Made by a program: the position numbers and the translations under genes. A stretch of 64,000 bases of DNA from Tumebacillus lacus (GTDB lineage Bacteria > Bacillota > Bacilli > Tumebacillales > Tumebacillaceae): NCBI RefSeq assembly GCF_026410385.1, contig NZ_JAPMLT010000002.1:1-64000 (forward strand), written 5' to 3'. The stretch's first letter is position 1. Every line of letters begins with the position of its first letter. The notes beneath the pieces are model-generated. The model was not told the origin of the DNA and searched no databases. It saw only the letters and a program-made list of their open reading frames with translations. Shown here in pieces: positions 40,373-49,221 of this stretch.

Positions 40373-41107
40373 TCAGGCACCGACCCATTTGCGCACGAGC
40401 TTTTGCTGGGTGCGGCCTTCGAGCGAGTTGTCGAGCGGCGTGAGCAAGCGCTCGGCGTCGTGACGTCGCAAGGCGAGACGCAGCAGGTAATCGGCAAAGT
40501 CCGGGCTCTTGGCGAGCAGCGGGCCGTGCAGGTAGGTGCCAAAGATGTTGCCTTGACGCACCCCTTCGAGGGCGTTGTCTTTTTGCGTGTAGGCGACGCT
40601 ACGCAGCACGCGGGCGAGCGGCTCCGCTTGCGGGCCGAGCTCGGTGCGGCCGGAGCGGTTTTCGTAACCGATCAGCAGGGTCTTCTCCCCTTCGATCTCC
40701 ATCTCGCAGACGACGTTGCCGACGACGCGGTTGTTGTCGCCGATGGTGATGATGTCGATCAGCTCAAGGCCCGGCACGCGGGTGCCGGTGTGCGTTTGAT
40801 AGTAATGGCCGAGCATCTGGTATCCGGCGCAGATGCCGAGGATGACCGTGCCGGACTGGATCGCGTCGTCGAGCTGGTCGCGGCGGCGGCCGAGGTCTTC
40901 GGCGAGGATGATCTGTTCGCGGTCCATGCCGCCGCCCATAACGATCAGGTCATAATCTTTGAGCTCGGGCATCTCGCCGAGCGTGATCTTGTCGACGGTG
41001 ACGTCGAGGCCGCGCCACTGGGCGCGTTTTTGCAACACGATCACGTTGCCGCGGTCGCTGTAGAGATCGAGCAGGTCAGGGTACATATGGGCAATGCGCA
41101 GCTTCAA
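40373..41107 (-). CDS. gatD: GatD-like class I glutamine amidotransferase
   Basis: TTG at 41107 follows GGAGG. The nucleophile is in GICAGYQMLG and the His in FGTYLHGPLLA, as in CobQ/GatD-type glutaminases. GatD supplies ammonia to MurT, which amidates the glutamate of lipid II. MurT normally lies next to gatD; none is present here, so either murT is elsewhere or the enzyme serves another ligase. Confidence 0.75.
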   Translation of the reverse strand: MKLRIAHMYPDLLDLYSDRGNVIVLQKRAQWRGLDVTVDKITLGEMPELKDYDLIVMGGGMDREQIILAEDLGRRRDQLDDAIQSGTVILGICAGYQMLGHYYQTHTGTRVPGLELIDIITIGDNNRVVGNVVCEMEIEGEKTLLIGYENRSGRTELGPQAEPLARVLRSVAYTQKDNALEGVRQGNIFGTYLHGPLLAKSPDFADYLLRLALRRHDAERLLTPLDNSLEGRTQQKLVRKWVGA

Positions 41108-41140
41108 ATGGACAGCCTCCTAAGTACGGCGTTTCCCCTA

Positions 41141-42166
41141 TTATACCGTACGCATGACGTCGCGTGCGAAACGCTCCATCTCTTCCAGTTGCGGAGAGAA
41201 CTGCAACAGGAGCAAATCGAGTCCCGCTTCCTCGTATTCCCGGATTTTCTCGCGAATCTGCTCGGGGGTGCCGATCAGGTTCGGTCGCAGGCCGCGGTTG
41301 GAGACGGAGTAATCTTGCAGGGTAATTTTTTGCTCCAACTGCGATTTGCTGGTGAAGTCTTTAAATCCGGCGTATCCGCTGACGTCCGCTTTGACATCGG
41401 TGATGCGGGCCAACTCAGCCTGCGCTTCTTCTTCTGTGTCGCGGCAGATCACGTAGGCCGCCATGCCAAAGGAGGCAAACGGCGGCAGTCCTGCTGCTGC
41501 GCGACGGGCTTTCATGTCGTCGATCTTGACGCGGATCTCCTCCGGGGTGCCGCCGTGCATGACGTAGGCGTCGCAACTTTGCGCGATCAACTGTTTGCCT
41601 CGCTCCGACTCGCCGCCTGCGTAGAGGATCGGGTTGGGACGCTGCACGGGCTTTGGCGACAGGTGGGCGTTTTCGATCGTGTAGTAGCGGCCTTTGTAGG
41701 AGAAGGTGTGTTCCGTCCACAGGCCTTTGAGCACGTCGACAAACTCCTGGGTGCGCTCATAGCGCTCGTCATGCTCGGCAAAGTGACCGCCGTATTGTTT
41801 CGCCTCTTCCGCCCACCACGCCGAGACGACGTTCAAGGTGAAGCGGCCCCCCGAGATCCGGTCGATGTTGGCAGCCATTTTGGCCGCGACGGCCGGGTTG
41901 TGGTATCCGGGCCGGATCGCAGTCATGATCTCGATCTTTTCGGTGACGGCAACCAAAGCGGCTGCTGTCGACCACGCCTCCAGCACGTCTTGATCCGGGC
42001 CTTTGATGTCGTTGAGGTAAAGTTCGGCGATCAAGGTCGTGGAGTAACCCCACCGCTCTGCCGATTGGATCACGTGTTTCGCGTAGTCGTAGGTCGGCGG
42101 CATCCCCTCGTCCTCGACATTGCGCAGCCACCCCCCGAAAATGGGCAACCAAAATCCGTATCTCAT
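41141..42166 (-). CDS. LLM-class FMNH2-dependent monooxygenase (SfnG-like)
   Basis: GAGAGGAGAC supports ATG at 42166. The 341 residues start RYGFWLPIFGGWLRNVEDEG and contain ISGGRFTLNVVSAWWAEEAK and GGESERGKQLIAQ, as in two-component luciferase-like enzymes of the SsuD/SfnG group that cleave alkane sulfonates or dimethyl sulfone. With the methionine gene upstream, a role in sulfur supply is plausible. Confidence 0.75.
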   Translation of the reverse strand: MRYGFWLPIFGGWLRNVEDEGMPPTYDYAKHVIQSAERWGYSTTLIAELYLNDIKGPDQDVLEAWSTAAALVAVTEKIEIMTAIRPGYHNPAVAAKMAANIDRISGGRFTLNVVSAWWAEEAKQYGGHFAEHDERYERTQEFVDVLKGLWTEHTFSYKGRYYTIENAHLSPKPVQRPNPILYAGGESERGKQLIAQSCDAYVMHGGTPEEIRVKIDDMKARRAAAGLPPFASFGMAAYVICRDTEEEAQAELARITDVKADVSGYAGFKDFTSKSQLEQKITLQDYSVSNRGLRPNLIGTPEQIREKIREYEEAGLDLLLLQFSPQLEEMERFARDVMRTV

Positions 42167-42182
42167 CTCATCTGTCTCCTCT

Positions 42183-44093
42183 CTAGTGAATGCGGTCCGG
42201 GACCGCCAGCACCGCTCGCTCCGCTTTGGTGATCTCATGCACATAGCGGGTCAGCTCCGCTGTCATTTCGTAGTAATGGAACGGGGTCATCAGGTAGATG
42301 CCCCGGAAATGTTTGACCGCTTCATCGAGCAGCTCTTTGGCGATCTCGACGCCTTCCTCGCGGGCGCGCTCGCCTTCATAACGCTTGATCCGCTGCCGGA
42401 TCGAGTCGGCGATCTTGATGCCGGGCACTTCGTTGTGCAGAAACTCGGCGTTGCGCGACGAGGTGATCGGCATGACGCCGATGAAGATCGGCACCTGGAT
42501 GTGCTGCGTCGCTTCCCGGATGGCGATGATCGTCTCCACATCGTAGACCGGCTGGGTCATGATATAATCCGCCCCCGCCTCGACTTTCCGCTCCAGCCGC
42601 GCCACGGCTGTTTCGAGACGGCGCACATGCGGGTTGAAGGCGGCGCCGACGACAAAGCGGGCGCGGTTTTTCATCGGCTTTCCGGAGAAAGCGATGCCTT
42701 CGTTGAGCTGTTTGACCATGCGGATCAGGTCGAACGAGGAGACGTCGAACACGGAGGAGGAGCCGGGCAGATCGCCGTAGCGGGCCGGGTCGCCGGTGAC
42801 GACGAGGATCTGATTGATCCCGAGCGCGTGCAGGCCCATCAAGTGCGACTGCTGACCGATCAGGTTGCGGTCGCGGCAAGCGACGTGGACGAGCGTTTCG
42901 ATGCCGTACTCGCGCTTGATGATCGAGCCGAGCGCCATGTTGCTCATCCGGGTCGAGGCAAGCGAGTTGTCGGCGATGGTGACCGCGTCCGCTCCGGCGT
43001 TGTGCAACTCGATGGAGCCGGTGACGAATCGCTCGATGTCGAGGTCGCGCGGCGTGTCGTACTCGACGATGACGGTGTGGCGTTCTTTGACGATGTCGAG
43101 CACGCTCGGTTTCTCCGTGGTGACGTGGCGCAGCGGACGCAGGTCGCCGTCGATCACTTCAAGGCGCGGCCGGACCGGATCCGGGTTGGTGCGGATGATG
43201 CGCGGACGATCTGCCAGCGCGTCGGAGATCGCTTTGATATGCTCCGGCGTGGTGCCGCAACAGCCGCCGATCAGCCCGACACCCTGCTCCCACAGTTTGA
43301 CGGCGCTCTCGCCAAAGTAGTTCGCCGTCGAGGTGTAGGAGAACTCGCCGTCGATCAGGCCGAGACGGCCTGCGTTCGGGAAGGCGGACAGAGCCAGCCC
43401 CTCCGGCACGACGGTGTTTTCAATCGAACGCAGGATCTCAGCCGGACCGAGTCGGCAGTTCAGTCCGACCATGTCCGCTCCTGCCGCTCTCAACTGTTCA
43501 AACGCAGTGCCCAGTTCATAGCCGTCGCGGGTGCGTCCGACCTCGACCAGCGACAGTTGCGCGATCACAGGCGTGCCGGACGACTGGGTCAGCGGTTTGA
43601 GCACGTCGAGCGCGAGCAGCAGTTCTTCGAGGTCGTAGAACGTTTCCAGGAGCAGGCCGTCCGCGCCTTCATGCAGCAAGGCGACCGCCTGTTCCTCGTA
43701 GACGTCACGGTATTCTTCCAGATCGCGGGACCGGATGCGACCGGCGAGGATCGAACCGACGGTACCGACGACAAACGCGTCTTTGTCCGCTTTTTCAATC
43801 GCCTCCCGCGCCAGTTGAACAGCGGCGCGGTTGATGCGCGTCGTTTTGGTTTCCAGTCCGTAGCGGGCCAACCCTTCGCGATTGGCCGCGTAGGTGTTGG
43901 TTTCGATCACGCGCGCTCCGGCACGCAGGTAGGCGAGGTGCACGGAGCGCACCCAGTCCGGATTGTTCAGCGTCAGTTCTTCAGTGGAAGCACCGAGCGC
44001 ACTCCCCTGTTGATACAGCAAAGTGGCCATCGCACCGTCGCCGACCAACAATTCTGTTTGCAAACTTTTTTTAAATTCTACTGTTCGTGCCAT
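42183..44093 (-). CDS. yitJ: Bifunctional homocysteine S-methyltransferase / 5,10-methylene-THF reductase
   Basis: Residues about 1-300 are a homocysteine methyltransferase: GDGAMATLLYQQG, then the zinc cysteines in GLNCRLGP and GGCCGTTPEHI. Residues about 330-630 are a methylene-THF reductase TIM barrel (VEYDTPRDLDIERF, QSHLMGLHALGINQILVVTG, YIMTQPVYD). This fusion is known from B. subtilis YitJ and makes methionine. AAAGGTGG precedes the ATG. An S-box riboswitch upstream controls it. Confidence 0.9.
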   Translation of the reverse strand: MARTVEFKKSLQTELLVGDGAMATLLYQQGSALGASTEELTLNNPDWVRSVHLAYLRAGARVIETNTYAANREGLARYGLETKTTRINRAAVQLAREAIEKADKDAFVVGTVGSILAGRIRSRDLEEYRDVYEEQAVALLHEGADGLLLETFYDLEELLLALDVLKPLTQSSGTPVIAQLSLVEVGRTRDGYELGTAFEQLRAAGADMVGLNCRLGPAEILRSIENTVVPEGLALSAFPNAGRLGLIDGEFSYTSTANYFGESAVKLWEQGVGLIGGCCGTTPEHIKAISDALADRPRIIRTNPDPVRPRLEVIDGDLRPLRHVTTEKPSVLDIVKERHTVIVEYDTPRDLDIERFVTGSIELHNAGADAVTIADNSLASTRMSNMALGSIIKREYGIETLVHVACRDRNLIGQQSHLMGLHALGINQILVVTGDPARYGDLPGSSSVFDVSSFDLIRMVKQLNEGIAFSGKPMKNRARFVVGAAFNPHVRRLETAVARLERKVEAGADYIMTQPVYDVETIIAIREATQHIQVPIFIGVMPITSSRNAEFLHNEVPGIKIADSIRQRIKRYEGERAREEGVEIAKELLDEAVKHFRGIYLMTPFHYYEMTAELTRYVHEITKAERAVLAVPDRIH

Positions 44094-44164
44094 TTCTGTC
44101 ACCCACCTTTTCGATTGTTGGTACGGCTCGCCACTGCATCACAGAGGGAAAGGATCGAATCAAA

Positions 44165-44370
44165 TAAAAAAGCCTCTTCTTGAATGGCATCAAGAAGAGG
44201 CGATCATACGTCATCCGAAAAAAAAAACAGAGAGTACGCGGGCTCCTCTTATCTGCCAAAACGCGTGACGTTTTGATGGAATTGGCACCTTGTACGCTGG
44301 ATTTACAAAAACAGCGTACCGGTTGCCGAGGTTTCACAGGGCCAGTCCCTCCACCTCTCTGGATAAGAGC
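44165..44370 (-). promoter_or_regulatory. SAM-I (S-box) riboswitch with terminator
   Basis: On the minus strand CTCTTATCCAGAGAGGTGGA, GGGACTGGCCC, TGAAACCTCGGCAACC, GGTGCCAATTCC and AGATAAGAGG are the conserved S-box parts, with P1 formed by CTCTTATC and GATAAGAG. The terminator AAGAAGAGGC loop GCCTCTTCTT with T-tract lies at 44165-44202. High S-adenosylmethionine stops transcription of the methionine gene downstream. Confidence 0.95.
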
Positions 44371-44424
44371 ATGCATATGAAGTTTAAACTTACAGAAAAA
44401 TCGTAACACCTGCGGAAGAACCTG

Positions 44425-45258
44425 TCAAGGAGCAGTTGGATAAAGCAAGCTGCAAGCTTTGGCGAATTTGTCAACTTCGGGCACGTAGCGGGACAGTTTG
44501 CGCAGGAAATAGCACGTCTCCGGGAAGTGATGCTCGAGGAAGCGCAGCGTCATCCGGTTCGCGACCGAATCGCGCCGGTAATAGGCGACCAACTCGCGGA
44601 TGAACGGTTCAAAGGCGAGCGTCGCCAGCCCCACGTCACGCGCGTATTTGCGGATGACAGGATTGTCGTCGGGGACGCTGCGCAGGAAGTTCCGGATCGA
44701 GACCAAGGCGGCGAGCAGGCCTTGGAAGGTCTGCGAATACTCCTGCAGGCGGCGTTGGATCGCCACCTCAGCCGGATCGACGCCGTTGATCGTCAGCATG
44801 ACGTGGCCGAACTGGTCGAGCAGCCACAGGTCGATCAATTGGATCAGCGACAATTCGGGAGGTGTCCGGCCTTGCTTGTAAGAGCGAAGCACGCGCAGGT
44901 ACTCCCCGTTTTCGTTGAGCGTGCCGTTGAAGTAGGTCGGGGTGAGATTCAGCACGACGTCGTTGTAGAGTCGCAGGTTTTGCATCCGGTTCTCCAGTTG
45001 GTAGTACCCCGTGGCAACGCGGTCGGCCTCTGCCGCCAGCGCGATCATCTCCTTCGAGGAGGCGGGCAACTGCGGGTCGAGCCGCTCCAGCCGGTCGATC
45101 ACCGCTTGAAAAGCATCGATGTACGAACTGGCATAGCGCACCCACGTCTCTTCCGCCGGCGACAGGAAGTCGCGCAAAAAGACGGCATGGTCTTGCAGCA
45201 TATGCAACCAAAAATGGTGTTCTTCCCACGGCGTCATCATCGCCGCTTCTCCGCTCAT
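44425..45258 (-). CDS. DUF2935 protein
   Basis: 277 residues, all helical, with repeated His/Glu helices: EEHHFWLHMLQDHAVFLRDF, LIDLWLLDQFGHVMLTINGV, FLEHHFPETCYFLRKL. DUF2935 proteins have a ferritin-like four-helix design and may bind metal; no function is established. ATG at 45258 behind GAGGGGTG. Confidence 0.75.
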   Translation of the reverse strand: MSGEAAMMTPWEEHHFWLHMLQDHAVFLRDFLSPAEETWVRYASSYIDAFQAVIDRLERLDPQLPASSKEMIALAAEADRVATGYYQLENRMQNLRLYNDVVLNLTPTYFNGTLNENGEYLRVLRSYKQGRTPPELSLIQLIDLWLLDQFGHVMLTINGVDPAEVAIQRRLQEYSQTFQGLLAALVSIRNFLRSVPDDNPVIRKYARDVGLATLAFEPFIRELVAYYRRDSVANRMTLRFLEHHFPETCYFLRKLSRYVPEVDKFAKACSLLYPTAP

Positions 45259-45303
45259 TCGGTCACACCCCTCGCCTAGTCGGATCGTGTTACTATCTGT
45301 ATG

Positions 45304-45335
45304 CAAAAAAGGGCCTCCGATGAGACCCTTTTTTG
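45304..45335 (-). terminator. Terminator of the aldehyde dehydrogenase gene
   Basis: AAAAAAGGGCCTCCGATGAG, then ACCCTTTTTT. T-rich on the minus strand after the stem. Confidence 0.6.
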
Positions 45336-45348
45336 AAAAGATGTTGAA

Positions 45349-46851
45349 TCAGTTGTGGTTGACCCACACGCTCTTGATCTGGGTGTAGTTGTCGAGTGCG
45401 TACTGCCCCATCTCGCGGCCGATGCCGGACTGTTTGTAGCCGCCAAACGGAGAGGCTGCGTCAAACATGTTGTAGCAGTTGATCCAGACGCTGCCCGCTT
45501 TGAGCTTGTTCGCGACGTGGAAGGCGGTCTTCATATTTTGCGTCCACACGCCCGCTGCGAGGCCGTAGGTGGACAGGTTGGCGCGGCGGATGATGTCGTC
45601 GATGTCATCGAACGGCATCGCGGCGACGACCGGGCCGAAGATCTCTTCTTGGGCGATCGCCATGTCGTCCGCCACGTCGTAGAAGACGGTCGGTTTCACG
45701 AAGTAGCCGCCCGCGAGGTCGCCTTCTGCGCGCGCGCCGCCGACTGCCACTTTCGCCCCTTGTTCGATGCCTTTTTCGATATAGCCGGTGACGCGGGAGA
45801 GCTGCTCGCCGGTGACCAGCGGACCCATCTGCGTTTTCGGGTCGAGGCCGTTGCCTTGGCGGACGTTGCCCGCGTAGGAGGCGAGATCGGACAGCACGTT
45901 GTCATAAGAGGACTTGTGGATGTAGAGGCGGGAACCGGCCGAGCAGACTTGACCTTGGTTGAAGAAGATCGCCTGCATCGCGCCCGGGATCGCCTGCGAG
46001 AAGTCTGCGTCCGGGAAGACGATGTTCGGGGACTTGCCGCCCAGTTCCAAGGTGACGCGCTTGAGCGACTCGGCCCCGTAGCTCATGATCAGCTTGCCGA
46101 CTTCGGTGGAGCCGGTGAACGCGATCTTGTCGACGTCCGGGTGGGTCGCCAGCGCTTTGCCCGCCGTTTCGCCATATCCGGTGACGACGTTGACGACGCC
46201 TGCCGGGAAGCCTGCCTCTTGGATCAGTTTCGCCAGATAGAGAGCGGACAAGGGCGTTTGCTCCGCCGGTTTGAGCACGACGGTGCAGCCGGTCGCAAGG
46301 GCCGCGCCCAGTTTCCACGCCGCCATCAGCAGCGGGAAGTTCCACGGGATGATCTGGCCGACGACGCCGATCGGCTCGCGACGGACGTAGTTGTGCATGT
46401 TCGGCACGTTGACCGGGATCACTTCGCCGCCGATCTTGGTCGCCCAGCCCGCGTAGTAGCGGAAATGTTCAGCGGTCATCGGGACGTCGAAGCCTTTCGC
46501 TTCGGAGATCGGCTTGCCGTTGTCGAGCGTCTCGATCTCGGCAAAGACGTCTGCGTCGCGCTCGATCAGGTCGGCGAGGTGGAACATCAGGCGGGCGCGC
46601 TCCTGCGGCATCAGGCGCGACCACGGGCCGTCTTCAAACGCGTCGCGGGCGCAGGCGACCGCGCGGTTGATGTCTTCCGCGTCGCCTTCGGAGACGTAGG
46701 CGAGGATCTCGCCGGTCGCCGGGTTGTAGGTCGGGAACGTCTTACCGCTCGCCGATTCGACGAACTGGCCGCCGATGAAGAGTTTTTTCACCGTTTTCGA
46801 TTTGACGAAATCGACGGTGCGCGGGTTTAATTTGTGCGTGGTGGTTTCCAT
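45349..46851 (-). CDS. Aldehyde dehydrogenase, NAD(P)-dependent
   Basis: 500 residues starting at ATG 46851 behind GAGGGGG. The catalytic Glu is in LELGGKSPN and the Cys in NQGQVCSAGSR; FTGSTEVGK and PWNFPLLMAAWKLG bind the cofactor. The end, SPFGGYKQSGIGREMG, is typical of the broad-substrate ALDH (ALDH1/2-like) class. Substrate not determined; general detoxification is likely. Confidence 0.9.
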   Translation of the reverse strand: METTTHKLNPRTVDFVKSKTVKKLFIGGQFVESASGKTFPTYNPATGEILAYVSEGDAEDINRAVACARDAFEDGPWSRLMPQERARLMFHLADLIERDADVFAEIETLDNGKPISEAKGFDVPMTAEHFRYYAGWATKIGGEVIPVNVPNMHNYVRREPIGVVGQIIPWNFPLLMAAWKLGAALATGCTVVLKPAEQTPLSALYLAKLIQEAGFPAGVVNVVTGYGETAGKALATHPDVDKIAFTGSTEVGKLIMSYGAESLKRVTLELGGKSPNIVFPDADFSQAIPGAMQAIFFNQGQVCSAGSRLYIHKSSYDNVLSDLASYAGNVRQGNGLDPKTQMGPLVTGEQLSRVTGYIEKGIEQGAKVAVGGARAEGDLAGGYFVKPTVFYDVADDMAIAQEEIFGPVVAAMPFDDIDDIIRRANLSTYGLAAGVWTQNMKTAFHVANKLKAGSVWINCYNMFDAASPFGGYKQSGIGREMGQYALDNYTQIKSVWVNHN

Positions 46852-46923
46852 AAAAAAATCCCCCTCTTGAGTATGTAGGATCGATGTCTGTCCTACTCTC
46901 AATCTATGAGGGGGATGGATGTT

Positions 46924-47541
46924 TTAGAAGGACTCTTTGATGACCAATTCTTCGATCGGCAGACGGCCGGTCGGATGCGCCGGTGCTGCCGCTTTGCCGA
47001 GGGTCAGACCCATGACGATGTGGAAGCGCTCCGGGATGTTGAGCAGTTTGCGCAGGCCGTTGCGGTCGATGCCGCCCATCGGGCAGGTGTCGTAGCCTTT
47101 CGCTTTGGCAGCCAGCATCAGTTGCATCGCGGCAAAACCGGAGTTGAGCACCGCTTCGTCTTGTGCCCATGCTTTGTTGTCCGGGTTGTACGCCCCTTTG
47201 ATGTTGCCGATCAGGGTCTCGGCCGCTTGCTTGGGCATCAGGCCTTTGTCGACGAGCGGCAGGTAGAGGTCGTCCGCCATCTTGTCCGCTTCACGGTCGC
47301 CGAGGACGAGGATGAACACCGGCGCGTCGACCGTCTGTTGCTGGTTGTAGGTCAGCGGCAGCAGCTCTTGTTTGCGAGCCGGGTCGGTGATGACGAGGAA
47401 ACGCCAGTGTTGCAGGTTCCACGCGGACGGCGCGGTCGCTGCAGCGGTCAGGATGTCGTGCAGGTCCTCAGCCGGGACCGGAGCGGACGAGTCGTATTTG
47501 CGGACGGTATGGCGAGCTGTAAACGCTTCAAACAGTTCCAT
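46924..47541 (-). CDS. Nitroreductase-family FMN oxidoreductase
   Basis: AAAGGGAG supports ATG at 47541. 205 residues: FTARHTVRKYD at the start, APSAWNLQHWRFLVITDP in the middle, and CPMGGIDRNGLRKLL near the end are the nitroreductase pattern. It reduces quinones or nitro compounds with NAD(P)H. Confidence 0.85.
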   Translation of the reverse strand: MELFEAFTARHTVRKYDSSAPVPAEDLHDILTAAATAPSAWNLQHWRFLVITDPARKQELLPLTYNQQQTVDAPVFILVLGDREADKMADDLYLPLVDKGLMPKQAAETLIGNIKGAYNPDNKAWAQDEAVLNSGFAAMQLMLAAKAKGYDTCPMGGIDRNGLRKLLNIPERFHIVMGLTLGKAAAPAHPTGRLPIEELVIKESF

Positions 47542-47624
47542 GATTTCAATACACTCCCTTTGTTTGATCGTATGTAGAGTTCTAATTCTTTCTTTTCTAA
47601 AGTAATACCCGTTGGCAACGTCTG

Positions 47625-48485
47625 TCAACCCTTGTTTTGCACGCCGATCACCCAACCTTCGACGGAAGCCCGTCTGCGTTCGTCGTCTGTGAGGTCGGGA
47701 TGGAAATAAGCATTGAGGGTGCCGGCCCGGTCCCGGTCGCGCAGGCCGACGGCGCAGGCGCGGGCGTCTTCGGCGTCGGAGCGGGTGCCGTGGTTGAAGA
47801 GGGTCGGGTAGACTTCGACGAGCACGTGGCCGTGATCCGGCGGCTCAAAGCCGTCGAAGGGCCAGAAAAACAGCGGGATCTCCCGTTCCCGGCAATAAGT
47901 GCGCAGGCGTGCCAGGCGGCCGATGCCAAACAGCGCCTGCAACCCGACCGCGCCGTTGCCGCCGATCTGGTAGAGCGGCTTCATGCGCGGGCACCGCTCT
48001 TCGACGAGGCGCCGGTTGCGCAAGGGGGTGGCGTCGTGCGGGAAGCGTGGATTTTTCAACTGAGCAAAGTTGGCACCCCAAAACGGACCGCCGCTGTCGA
48101 TGCCGATCAACTCCCCGATCCGCCGATTGGCTGCCATCGCCCACTCGCGGGGTACGTCCCCGATCGGCGGCAGTCCGTGGCCGCCTTGCACCAGCAGGCT
48201 CAAGAGTTGTTCCCACGAGGTCCACTCCGACCCGCTGACCGTCTCATAAAATCCGGTCGGAAACGAGTAGGAGTGATCGAAGCCGAGCAGCACGCGCTGT
48301 CCGTTTGCAGTCGCTTCCGCCAAGAGGATCTGGACCGCTTCCAATAAAGACTCCCGGGTCAGCCCCTGCACGAGGCGCACGTTCTCGTCGCGGTGAGAAG
48401 CGACGGCGAGCACGATGTGTTTTTTCTGCTGCCGTTCGTCTTTGGCTCCGCTGTAATCGGCAAATGCGTAATAATCGTAGGTCAT
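47625..48485 (-). CDS. Hypothetical protein, possible DUF429/RNase H-like
   Basis: Start at ATG 48485, overlapping the VOC stop by four bases. 286 residues. The N-terminus (YAFADYSGAKDERQQKKHIV) has an Asp-Tyr-Ser-Gly-Ala-Lys motif and LLGFDHSYSFP with a second Asp, reminiscent of RNase H-like DUF429 proteins. The fit is weak. Co-transcribed with the VOC gene. Confidence 0.55.
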   Translation of the reverse strand: MTYDYYAFADYSGAKDERQQKKHIVLAVASHRDENVRLVQGLTRESLLEAVQILLAEATANGQRVLLGFDHSYSFPTGFYETVSGSEWTSWEQLLSLLVQGGHGLPPIGDVPREWAMAANRRIGELIGIDSGGPFWGANFAQLKNPRFPHDATPLRNRRLVEERCPRMKPLYQIGGNGAVGLQALFGIGRLARLRTYCREREIPLFFWPFDGFEPPDHGHVLVEVYPTLFNHGTRSDAEDARACAVGLRDRDRAGTLNAYFHPDLTDDERRRASVEGWVIGVQNKG

Positions 48486-48907
48486 TTCGTATCCTTTCGC
48501 TCCATCTCTTCGATCACGGTCATCCGCTCGGCCAGATCGGAACAATGGAACTCCCATTGCACGCCGTCCGGGTCGAGGAAGTTGACCGACTGGCCGATGC
48601 CCCGCAGCACCGGCTCGCGGACGATGGGCACCTGCTGGCGGCGCAGGTGTTCGACCGCCGCTTCGAAGTCGTTCCGGCTCACGGTGAGGGCGATGTGGTG
48701 GACGCCGTTGGTTGCCGGCGCATCGTCCGGCAGCGGTTGCTCGGAGAGGCAAAACCAGGTCGTCCCGGACTCCAGATAGGCATATCCTTCCCCGGCGTGC
48801 ACGACGCGCATCCGCAGGGTGTCGGTATAAAAACGGAGCGAGCGTTGCAGGTCTTTAACGAAGAGAGTGATGTGATTCAAACCGCGCGTTTCGAACAGGA
48901 GAGCCAC
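48482..48907 (-). CDS. VOC-family protein (Fos/glyoxalase-like)
   Basis: The core begins LNHITLFVKDLQRSLRFYTD and continues GVHHIALTVSRNDFEAAVEH to DPDGVQWEFHCSD. The two His and the C-terminal Glu give the usual VOC metal site, as in FosA/FosX-type proteins; resistance activity is not shown. The start is uncertain: GTG at 48907 lies close behind AGAAGGGA. Confidence 0.7.
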   Translation of the reverse strand: MALLFETRGLNHITLFVKDLQRSLRFYTDTLRMRVVHAGEGYAYLESGTTWFCLSEQPLPDDAPATNGVHHIALTVSRNDFEAAVEHLRRQQVPIVREPVLRGIGQSVNFLDPDGVQWEFHCSDLAERMTVIEEMERKDTK

Positions 48908-48965
48908 TTCCCTTCTCTGAATGCATAAAACATCACGGGCAGATCTCACTCTCCATTATATAGCA

Positions 48966-49002
48966 AAAGAGTGCAAACAGCCGTTCCTGTCTGCACTCTT
49001 TC
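48966..49002 (-). terminator. Terminator after tatA
   Basis: AAAGAGTGCAAACAG pairs with CTGTCTGCACTCTTT; the minus strand runs into CTTTTGCTA. Confidence 0.6.
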
Positions 49003-49010
49003 TTTCGTTC

Positions 49011-49199
49011 TTACACAGCCGGTTTCTCTTTTTTCTCTTCCTTGTCGTCCCCGCTCATCAAACCGCGGGTCGCCCCTTTAAACTCAGACAGGGTGCGGCC
49101 GACAGCACGGCCGAGCTCCGGTAGTTTGGACGGGCCAAAGACGATCAGGGCGATCACGAGGATCAACACCAGACCTGGGATGCCGATATTGGAAAGCAT
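49011..49199 (-). CDS. tatA: TatA-family twin-arginine translocase subunit
   Basis: 62 residues: short N-terminal helix ([16 protein letters not shown]), the hinge [15 protein letters not shown] and an amphipathic helix, then a lysine/glutamate-rich tail. TatA forms the Tat export pore. It lies 22 bases after the PhoX gene, whose product has a Tat signal, so the pair looks like a dedicated export unit. No tatC is in view. Confidence 0.9.
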   Translation of the reverse strand: MLSNIGIPGLVLILVIALIVFGPSKLPELGRAVGRTLSEFKGATRGLMSGDDKEEKKEKPAV

Positions 49200-49221
49200 G
49201 TCTGTTCAGCCTCTTTTCCCT

